A DNA stretch of 64,000 bases from Pseudomonas sp. 5P_3.1_Bac2. Its GTDB lineage: Bacteria; Pseudomonadota; Gammaproteobacteria; Pseudomonadales; Pseudomonadaceae. The translations under genes and the position numbers were made by a program. Of the stretch, positions 50,020 through 57,059 are shown piece after piece. Each line of letters opens with the position of its first letter. Position 1 is the first letter of the stretch. Under the pieces are notes generated by a model. It was not told where the DNA came from, made no database searches, and worked only from the letters and a program-made list of their open reading frames with translations. The DNA is taken from positions 124,001 through 188,000 of the forward strand of contig NZ_JANLNY010000030.1 of the NCBI RefSeq assembly GCF_025465995.1, in the 5' to 3' direction.

Positions 50020-51009
50020 ATGTCTATCCAGATTGCTAACGTCAGTAAAAACTTCAACGCGTTCAAGGCGCTGAACAACATCAACCTGAACATCAATAGC
50101 GGTGAGCTGGTGGCTTTGCTGGGCCCGTCGGGCTGCGGCAAAACCACCTTGCTGCGCATCATTGCCGGTCTGGAAACGCCAGACAGCGGCAGCATTGAGT
50201 TCCACGGTGAAGATGTCTCGAACCACGACGTGCGGGATCGCAACGTCGGCTTCGTTTTCCAGCATTACGCCTTGTTCCGCCATATGACCGTGTTCGATAA
50301 CGTCGCTTTCGGCCTGCGCATGAAGCCCAAGGGCGAGCGCCCGAACGAAAACGTGATCAAGAAAAAGGTCCACGACTTGCTCGAGCTGGTGCAGCTCGAC
50401 TGGCTCAGTGATCGCTACCCGGAGCAGCTCTCCGGTGGTCAGCGCCAGCGTATTGCCCTGGCTCGTGCCTTGGCGGTTGAGCCGAAAGTGCTGCTGCTCG
50501 ATGAGCCCTTCGGCGCCCTCGACGCCAAGGTGCGTAAAGAGCTGCGGCGCTGGTTGGCGCGTCTGCATGAAGAAGTGCATCTGACTTCGGTGTTCGTTAC
50601 CCACGACCAAGAAGAGGCCATGGAAGTGGCTGATCGCATCGTGGTGATGAACAAAGGCGTGGTCGAGCAAATCGGCTCGCCGGGTGAGGTGTATGAGAAC
50701 CCGGCCAGCGACTTCGTCTACCACTTCCTCGGGGATGCCAACCGCCTGTATGTGGGCGAAGAGAAACACGTGCTGTTCCGCCCCCACGAGATTCACCTCT
50801 CGCGTCAGGCCGAAGAAGGCCATCAGGCCGGTGAGGTGCGTGATATTCGGCCGTTGGGCGCGATCACTCGGGTCACTCTGAAAGTGGCTGGGCAAAGCGA
50901 GCCCATCGAAGCCGAGGTGGCCAAGGATCACCTCAGCCTGGACAACCTCAGCCGTGGTCAAACGCTGTACTTCAAGCCTAAGGCCCAGTACAGCAACAGC
51001 GGCGTCTGA
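50020..51009 (+). CDS. cysA: Sulfate/thiosulfate ABC transporter ATPase CysA
   Basis: A 329-residue ABC ATPase. Walker A GPSGCGKTTLLR, signature LSGGQRQRIALARAL, Walker B LLLDEPFGALD and the His-switch region (FVTHDQEEAMEVADR) are intact. A C-terminal TOBE-like regulatory part covers about 245-329. It is the only sulfate-type ATPase in the window, so it is the likely motor for both the 47-50 kb and the 42-44.8 kb permease sets. Its transcript ends at the terminator 21 bp downstream. Confidence 0.96.
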   Translation: MSIQIANVSKNFNAFKALNNINLNINSGELVALLGPSGCGKTTLLRIIAGLETPDSGSIEFHGEDVSNHDVRDRNVGFVFQHYALFRHMTVFDNVAFGLRMKPKGERPNENVIKKKVHDLLELVQLDWLSDRYPEQLSGGQRQRIALARALAVEPKVLLLDEPFGALDAKVRKELRRWLARLHEEVHLTSVFVTHDQEEAMEVADRIVVMNKGVVEQIGSPGEVYENPASDFVYHFLGDANRLYVGEEKHVLFRPHEIHLSRQAEEGHQAGEVRDIRPLGAITRVTLKVAGQSEPIEAEVAKDHLSLDNLSRGQTLYFKPKAQYSNSGV

Positions 51010-51030
51010 GGCCAAGCAGCGCACTAACAG

Positions 51031-51053
51031 GGCCAGCTTTCGCTGGCCTTTTT
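51031..51053 (+). terminator. Rho-independent terminator of the sbp-cysTWA operon
   Basis: GGCCAGC (51031-51037) pairs with GCTGGCC (51042-51048) across TTTC, followed by TTTTT. Its T-run overlaps the stop codon of the convergent RocR-like gene. Confidence 0.9.
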
Positions 51054-52275
51054 AGTGCAGCACACTCAGTGTCTCGCCCCTGGCCGCAGTGACTCCATGC
51101 AGGCCCATATAGGCCTGGAGTTGTTCCGCAGGCATGGGCCGGGCATAGATATGACCTTGTGTCAGGGTGGCGCCCAAGGCGAGGACTTGGGCGTGTTGCT
51201 GCTCGGTTTCGACGCCTTCGATGACCAGGTCGATCTCCAGCTCTTCAGCCATGATGATGCTGGCTTGAATAATGGCGCGACCGCGTGGTTGCTGCTGCAA
51301 GTTATGGACAAAGCTGCCGTCGAGTTTGATCTGGTTAAAGGGCAGTTCGCACAGGCGACGCAAGGACGAATAGCCGGCACCAAAGTCGTCCATGGCCAAA
51401 CCACAACCGAGTAAGCGTAAGCGCACCAGATTTTCAAAACTGGTCGCGGGGGCGGTCAACAAGCCACTTTCGGTCACCTCTAGCATCACGGCGCCGGCGG
51501 GTAGGCGGTGTTCGAGCAAGGCCTGGCGGATGCTGTTAACCAGCTCGCGGGAGGCCAGTTGCGCCGGGTGCAGGTTGTACGCCAACTGCAATTGCTGGCC
51601 TTGGCGCTGCAGCTGTTGCTGTAAGGCACAGCCCTGCTTGAGCAGGCAGCTAAACAAGTCGCCATACAGGCTGTAGGCATTGATCACCGGCATAAACTGC
51701 TGGGGCGTGAGTAAGCCCCGATGCGGATGCTGCCAGCGTGCAAGGACTTCAGCGCCCTGGATGGCATTGGCGCGGATGTTCATTTTCGGTTGGAAATAAG
51801 GCTGGAACTCACCGTCGATGAGGCCCCGGATCACTTCCGTGATATCTGGCAGCTCTTGCAGCTCGGGCAGCAGTGGCTTGGGCAGGTCCCGGTTAAGTTG
51901 ATACTGCATGAGGGATTTTTGCAGTTGTTCAGCCGGCATCGGTTTGCCCAGGTCGCCCAGAAACTGCAGACCGAGGAACTTGAGCATGCTCACCACGCCT
52001 TGGCGCACGCTCGGCTCTACGCTGCTGCTGATAATCACGGCTTTGATCAGGCCCAAAGAATAGGCCTGGCGCAGAAAGCTGGGACCGTCGCAGCCGGGCA
52101 AGTGCAGATCACAAATCACCACGTCGGCACCCGCGCAAGCTTGCAGTTGCTCGAGGGCTTGCTGGCCATCAGCGGCTTCAATGATGTGGTTGATACCGAT
52201 TTGTTTGAGCGCCCCTACAGCCAGAGCGCGCTGGAAGCTGTGATCTTCTAAAACCAATACTTTAAGGGGCAGCAT
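51052..52275 (-). CDS. rocR: RocR-like response regulator with EAL phosphodiesterase domain
   Basis: A 407-residue REC-EAL protein. Receiver: acidic pair E10-D11, phospho-site D56 (VVICDLHLPGCDG), K111. EAL domain: the signature reads EVL (E176 in GAEVLARW) as I recall for RocR, with AYNLHPAQL, LEVTES, the metal-binding MDDFGAGYSS, IKLDGSFV and VIEGVET. All catalytic acids appear present, so it should hydrolyse c-di-GMP. It follows the hybrid kinase gene by about 100 bp in the same direction, matching the RocS-RocR grouping of P. aeruginosa. It is a probable paralogue of the che-operon protein at 22956. Confidence 0.88.
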   Translation of the reverse strand: MLPLKVLVLEDHSFQRALAVGALKQIGINHIIEAADGQQALEQLQACAGADVVICDLHLPGCDGPSFLRQAYSLGLIKAVIISSSVEPSVRQGVVSMLKFLGLQFLGDLGKPMPAEQLQKSLMQYQLNRDLPKPLLPELQELPDITEVIRGLIDGEFQPYFQPKMNIRANAIQGAEVLARWQHPHRGLLTPQQFMPVINAYSLYGDLFSCLLKQGCALQQQLQRQGQQLQLAYNLHPAQLASRELVNSIRQALLEHRLPAGAVMLEVTESGLLTAPATSFENLVRLRLLGCGLAMDDFGAGYSSLRRLCELPFNQIKLDGSFVHNLQQQPRGRAIIQASIIMAEELEIDLVIEGVETEQQHAQVLALGATLTQGHIYARPMPAEQLQAYMGLHGVTAARGETLSVLH

Positions 52276-52376
52276 TTTCTAGTCTCCTGTTGCGTAGAGG
52301 CATGAGTCTAGGGGGCTGCCCGCAAGCAGTCTGTCGGGGGCGGGGTTATTCCTTGTAGGGGGTTTCGCAAGCGTGC

Positions 52377-55300
52377 TCAACCGGGTTTCAGTTCATTGGC
52401 AGCGCTTTGCGCAAGGATGGCCTGCTCCAGCTCCTGCAGCGCTTGAGCCACGGTCGTTGCGGCGCTTTGTAATTGGCTGGCACTGCAAGTGGCATCCTGG
52501 GCCAAGCGCTCCATGGCTTCACAGGCGGCGATCACATGGCGGGCCTGCACAATGCGCGCGGCGCCGCGGATTTTATGGGCGACGGCGCTGATGCCAAGGC
52601 GATCCTGTTGCTGGGCAAGCTGTATAAGCTCGGCAAGATCGTCACGGTTGCTGCTTAGCAGCTGCCCCAATAACTGCTGGCTACGGGCATGATCGCCTTG
52701 GGTCAGTTGCAGGGTCGTGGTCAGGTTAACCACCTCACTGCTGAAGGTCTTAGCAGGTGTTGCCGGTGCTACGAGCGGTGGCACCGTCGCGGTGTGGGCG
52801 GTCAGTTCGGTGAGGCTAATGGGTTTAAACAAACATTGATTCATTCCGGCTTGCAGGCAGCGCTCTTGCTCCTCCGGTTGGGCATTGGCGGTGTAGCCGA
52901 ATATCGTGCAGGGCGGCAATTGGCGCTGCGCCTCGGCGGCACGTATGGTTTCGGCAAGCTGGTAGCCATTCATGTTGGGCATGTTGCAGTCGGTGATGAC
53001 CAGATCGAAAGTCTGCTTGTTCCAACACTCCAGGGCCTGCGCGCCATCTTTGGCCTGGCTTACATGGTGGCCGAGAAACTCCAATTGCTGCGCCAGTAGC
53101 AGCAGGTTAGCGGGGTGATCATCAACGATCAGCACTTGCAAACTGCTCGCGGTGATTGGGCCCGCTTCAGCGGCATGTTGATCCCGTGGGCCTAGCGCCG
53201 GCATACAGCTGAGGGTCAGTTGCAGGCTGACTTGGGTGCCGGTGCCTGGCTCACTGTTAAGGCTTAATGTGCCTCCCATCATCTCGCACAGCGCGCGGCA
53301 AATGGCTAAGCCCAGACCCGTGCCGCCACGGGCTGCGCTGGTATGGCTACCGGCTTGGGCGAAGGGCTGAAATAAGCGGGCTTGATCCTTGGCCGAGATG
53401 CCAATGCCGCTGTCGCTGACCTGTATGTCCAGCTGAATGCGCTCCTCGGCGAGGAGGGTGCCGTTGATACGCAACTGCACCTGACCTTTGTCAGTGAATT
53501 TAATCGCATTGCTGATCAGGTTGGAGAGGATCTGTTTAAAGCGCACTGGATCGATCAATACGTCGATGGCGCTACCACTTTCAAAGTCGAAATCCAGGGT
53601 CAGGTTGAGCCCCTTTTGCCGGGCCAGGCCATCAAATACCCGCACCACCGACTCGGCCAGCTCGCGCAGATTGCTGCGCCGTGGGGCGAGGTTAAGGCGC
53701 CCGGATTCAATGCGCACGATATCCAGAATGTCGCCAATCAGCTCCAGCAAACCCTTCGCCGAGGCATAGGCTACTTCGATAGTGGAAGGATCAAAGCGGC
53801 CATCGCTGGCGCGTTTTTTCAGGGCCAATTCGAGCATGCCGATAATGGCGCTCATGGGCGTACGAATTTCGTGGCTCATGGTGGCGAGGAAGGTGGTTTT
53901 CGCCCGGCTGGCCTCGTCGGCTTCTTCTTTAGCCGATTGCAATTGCTCAATCAGTTGCTGGCGCTCGCTGATATCCAGCCAACCACAAATCACCCCTTGC
54001 ACTTCGCCCTGGCGGTCGCGGTAAGGGTGAATCCAGTGATAAATGCGTAGCACCTGGTCGTTGAGGGTCAGCGTGCGATCCTGGGCCGAGGCCTGACCTG
54101 TGGCCATGGCTTGCAGGTATTCAGCATGAAAACTGCGCGCCTGTTGGTGATTGTTTTTCACCCCCTGCATGCTGGTTTTGCCCACGACATCGGCCTCGTC
54201 TAAGTCGACGGCGTTGAGATAAGACTGATTACAACTGAGCAAACGGCCTTGGCGATCACGCACGTAAATAGGCAGTGGGGTGCCGTCAATCAACGTGCGC
54301 ATAAAGTGCAGTTGATCTCCCAGCGCTTGTTCGGCGGCGCGGCGTTGGCGCACTTGGCGCTGCAGGTTGAGATTCCACAGCACGGCTGCGCCAATCAGTA
54401 AGGCGATGCTGCCGGCGATTTGCAGAATCAAGGTGTGGTAGTCCATCAAGCTGGTATCGCGCAACGAGGTGTTAGCCCGCCAGCGGGTGCTGATGACATT
54501 CAACTCATCGGGCGGAATGTCTTGCAGGACCTTGTTCAAAATGGACTGCAACTCGGTGTCGGCGCGGCGCATGGCAAAGGAAAATAACGCGCTGTCCGGC
54601 TCAATAATGCCGACGATTTTTAGCTCGAGATCTTTGCCGTGCTGCAAGTAGTAGCGCGCGACATTCAAGGGCGCGATGGTCACGTCGGCTTGGTTGTTAT
54701 GCACCAGGTTAAGGGTGTCGACGAAGTTCTTTGACTCCACAATGTTGACGTCATGGAGGACCGACTGCAGCCGCTCGAACAGGATGTGACCTTTGGAAAT
54801 AGCCACACGATGGCCCCGCAAACTGTTCAAGTCGCTGAACTCGGTCCGGCCATCACGGGTGACCAAACAAAAGGGCATGGTCGAGAAGGGCAGGCTGAAG
54901 CGCATGGTCGCTTCGCGCGCCAGACTTTGCGTCAGCACCGTGAGATCGGCGCTGTTGTTGGCGAGGGCCTCGGACAAGTCGGTGATCTCATCAAAGCGCG
55001 TGGCTTCAAATTTTTGCCCGGTGCGCAAACTCACCATTTTGAGGATATCGGACATAATTCCGGCGAAGTTGTCGTCCTCATCAATAAAGGCCACCGGCGC
55101 CTGATCAATGCTCATGGCCACTCGCACAATGGGATGGCGATTGACCCAGTTCTGCTCGCTGGGCGAGAGATCCAGCTGTTGCCGGGTAAAGGTGCCACTG
55201 CCACCGCCCCAGCGCCTGATGATCTCGCTGGCCTGTTGCGGCGTGACCAACTGCAGGGCCTGATTGATGATCTGGCGTAACAGCTCGTCACTTTTGCGCA

Positions 55301-56024
55301 GGGCGAAGCTGGTGCCGCCGGGGGATATTTTGATAATCCGCTCGATGGTGACGTAGTTGAAATACTGCTCGTTGATCAACAGGTTGGCCGACAACGTATC
55401 CCCCAGGTAGAGATCGGCATGACCAAATGCCAGGGCCGCCAGCGCTTCTTGAGGGGTGTTGAAGGTTTGCAGCAGGGCGCTGGGGAAATACTCGCGAATG
55501 GCGCCGGGGGTCAGGTAATTGTCCGCCACGGCGATTTTGACCCCGGCGAGGTTCGCCGGAAACATGCGTTTTTCATTGAGCCGGCTGTACAGTGCGGTTT
55601 GCTCGGGCACATAGCTGTCGCTCAATACCCGTGACTGTTGCTCGGTATCCGTGAGGTTGGCGCTGGAGAGCAGGTCGATCTCGCCATTTTTCAGCGCCTC
55701 CCTGGCTTGCAGGCGATTATTGAATAGCGTGACTGAAATCGGCACGCCCAGCAGCTGGGCCAGTAACGCGGCATAGTCGGCACTCAAGCCTTCATAGCGC
55801 TGACCGCTGATGGTGATGTCGAAGGGACGGTTGTTTGGCTGCGAGACGCCCAGGCGCAAGGATTCCTTGTTACGCAGCCAGCGCCACTGTTGTTCGCTTA
55901 AGTTGAGCTTTTGCGCCTGCTTGTGACTGCGCCCCCATAGTTCGAGCTGCACAGGCGAGCTGAGGGCATAGCTGAGGTTGGGCAGGGCTAGGCACAGTAC
56001 GATAAACCACGACAACGTTTTCAT
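52377..56024 (-). CDS. rocS: RocS/BvgS-like hybrid sensor histidine kinase
   Basis: A 1215-residue unorthodox kinase. Order: signal peptide (about 1-20); two tandem periplasmic Venus-flytrap (SBP_bac_3) domains, about 45-275 and 290-520; TM about 535-560; PAS (about 575-690, LIDGTPLPIYVRDRQGRLLSCN); HisKA with His near 717 (ATMSHEIRTPMSAIIGM); HATPase (SDSGIGISAKDQARLFQPFAQAG); receiver with Asp near 1010 (LVITDCNMPNMNG); and C-terminal HPt with His near 1150 (AHKIRGAARIV). This is the BvgS/RocS1 arrangement. ATG 56024 begins the signal peptide; the upstream in-frame start at 56048 is less likely. It probably phosphorylates the LuxR-type regulator and the EAL protein beside it. The signal is unknown. 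Confidence 0.92.
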   Translation of the reverse strand: MKTLSWFIVLCLALPNLSYALSSPVQLELWGRSHKQAQKLNLSEQQWRWLRNKESLRLGVSQPNNRPFDITISGQRYEGLSADYAALLAQLLGVPISVTLFNNRLQAREALKNGEIDLLSSANLTDTEQQSRVLSDSYVPEQTALYSRLNEKRMFPANLAGVKIAVADNYLTPGAIREYFPSALLQTFNTPQEALAALAFGHADLYLGDTLSANLLINEQYFNYVTIERIIKISPGGTSFALRKSDELLRQIINQALQLVTPQQASEIIRRWGGGSGTFTRQQLDLSPSEQNWVNRHPIVRVAMSIDQAPVAFIDEDDNFAGIMSDILKMVSLRTGQKFEATRFDEITDLSEALANNSADLTVLTQSLAREATMRFSLPFSTMPFCLVTRDGRTEFSDLNSLRGHRVAISKGHILFERLQSVLHDVNIVESKNFVDTLNLVHNNQADVTIAPLNVARYYLQHGKDLELKIVGIIEPDSALFSFAMRRADTELQSILNKVLQDIPPDELNVISTRWRANTSLRDTSLMDYHTLILQIAGSIALLIGAAVLWNLNLQRQVRQRRAAEQALGDQLHFMRTLIDGTPLPIYVRDRQGRLLSCNQSYLNAVDLDEADVVGKTSMQGVKNNHQQARSFHAEYLQAMATGQASAQDRTLTLNDQVLRIYHWIHPYRDRQGEVQGVICGWLDISERQQLIEQLQSAKEEADEASRAKTTFLATMSHEIRTPMSAIIGMLELALKKRASDGRFDPSTIEVAYASAKGLLELIGDILDIVRIESGRLNLAPRRSNLRELAESVVRVFDGLARQKGLNLTLDFDFESGSAIDVLIDPVRFKQILSNLISNAIKFTDKGQVQLRINGTLLAEERIQLDIQVSDSGIGISAKDQARLFQPFAQAGSHTSAARGGTGLGLAICRALCEMMGGTLSLNSEPGTGTQVSLQLTLSCMPALGPRDQHAAEAGPITASSLQVLIVDDHPANLLLLAQQLEFLGHHVSQAKDGAQALECWNKQTFDLVITDCNMPNMNGYQLAETIRAAEAQRQLPPCTIFGYTANAQPEEQERCLQAGMNQCLFKPISLTELTAHTATVPPLVAPATPAKTFSSEVVNLTTTLQLTQGDHARSQQLLGQLLSSNRDDLAELIQLAQQQDRLGISAVAHKIRGAARIVQARHVIAACEAMERLAQDATCSASQLQSAATTVAQALQELEQAILAQSAANELKPG

Positions 56025-56134
56025 AGGGCACCGGGCTATATCGTACAAATAAATGGTTAGATGGCTTAGTTGTTAGCTTTTAGTAAATGCCTGTTTGGTT
56101 TTGCTATTAAGTTTAATCTTCGGCAGGGGCTGGC

Positions 56135-56767
56135 TTAGATAATTGAGTTGCGTTTGGCTATTTCAATTAATTCCGCCAGGTTGCTGACCTGAAGTTTAGT
56201 GATAAGCCGGGATTTGTAAGTGCTAATGGTTTTTTCACTGAGCAATAAGGTCTTGGCGATATCACGCACCCTTTGCCCGCGAGCCAAGTGGCGCAGCACC
56301 GTAATTTCCCTGGAAGACAAATGCTTGATGGCGTCCTGCTCGACACTGGAGTGGGTAGGCACACTGCTGGTCGATTGCGATAACTGGATGGTCGGAAACA
56401 GGGTGTAGCCGGCCAGAATAATTTTCACCGCTGTGAGTAATCCGTCCAGGTCATCGTCTTTGCTGACAAAGCCGGAAGCTCCGGCCCGTGAGCAGCGCAC
56501 GGCGTACTGATCGGCGGCCATCCCTGAAAACACTAGGACTTTAGGTGCATCTTCGGCGTCGCAGAGGCGCTGCAACACGGCAAAGCCATCCAGTTTGGGC
56601 AGGTCGATATCGAGGATGATCAACTGCGGCTTGAGGTTACGTACTAAGCCAATGACGTCGACGCCACAGTCCGCCTCGCCGACTACTTGGTGGCCTGCAT
56701 TTTCCAAGAGCATCCGTACTGCCATGCGCACTACTGCATGGTCATCGGCAATAAGTATTTGTGCCAT
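56135..56767 (-). CDS. rocA: RocA-like NarL/LuxR-family response regulator
   Basis: A 210-residue DNA-binding response regulator. Receiver: D8-D9, phospho-site D53 (LIILDIDLPKLDG). A LuxR-type helix-turn-helix follows at about 145-205 (LSSREITVLRHLARGQRVRDIAKTLLLSEKTISTYKSRL). It is the first gene of the leftward regulator locus, 110 bp before the hybrid kinase, as BvgA/RocA are with their kinases. It diverges from the inverse autotransporter gene across a 290-bp shared spacer and is a natural candidate for its control. In P. aeruginosa the RocA homologue controls fimbrial genes. Confidence 0.88.
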   Translation of the reverse strand: MAQILIADDHAVVRMAVRMLLENAGHQVVGEADCGVDVIGLVRNLKPQLIILDIDLPKLDGFAVLQRLCDAEDAPKVLVFSGMAADQYAVRCSRAGASGFVSKDDDLDGLLTAVKIILAGYTLFPTIQLSQSTSSVPTHSSVEQDAIKHLSSREITVLRHLARGQRVRDIAKTLLLSEKTISTYKSRLITKLQVSNLAELIEIAKRNSII

Positions 56768-57059
56768 TTAAAACCTATTTATCTAACGGCGAAGGATGTT
56801 TGACTGTTTGGGCTTGACGCGATTGGCGTATTAACTATTTGGCTTAATTTATAGATGAAGTAAAAGGTGCCTTCAATTTAGTGGGGAGTAAATAGTATGG
56901 AAGTGTGGGCGCGCAGTGTGCCTGCCCCGGTTTTTATCTGCCAGTGCTGTTCCAGTAGTTTGCGTTGAATAGGGAAATCCCTACAGGGCTGTCAGGCGTA
57001 GCCGGCTTATTAATTAAACCGGCTTGCCAATAATTCTCGCCATTGAAATTGCAGCAGAA
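56768..57059. promoter_or_regulatory. Divergent spacer between RocA-like regulator and inverse autotransporter
   Basis: A 292-bp non-coding region, AT-rich on the regulator side (about 56800-56900). At 57001-57023 an imperfect palindrome GCCGGCTTATTAATTAAACC ending in GGC is centred on TTAATTAA, about 40 bp before the autotransporter start. It could be an operator or a 5' UTR hairpin. Promoters for both genes must lie here. Confidence 0.4.
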
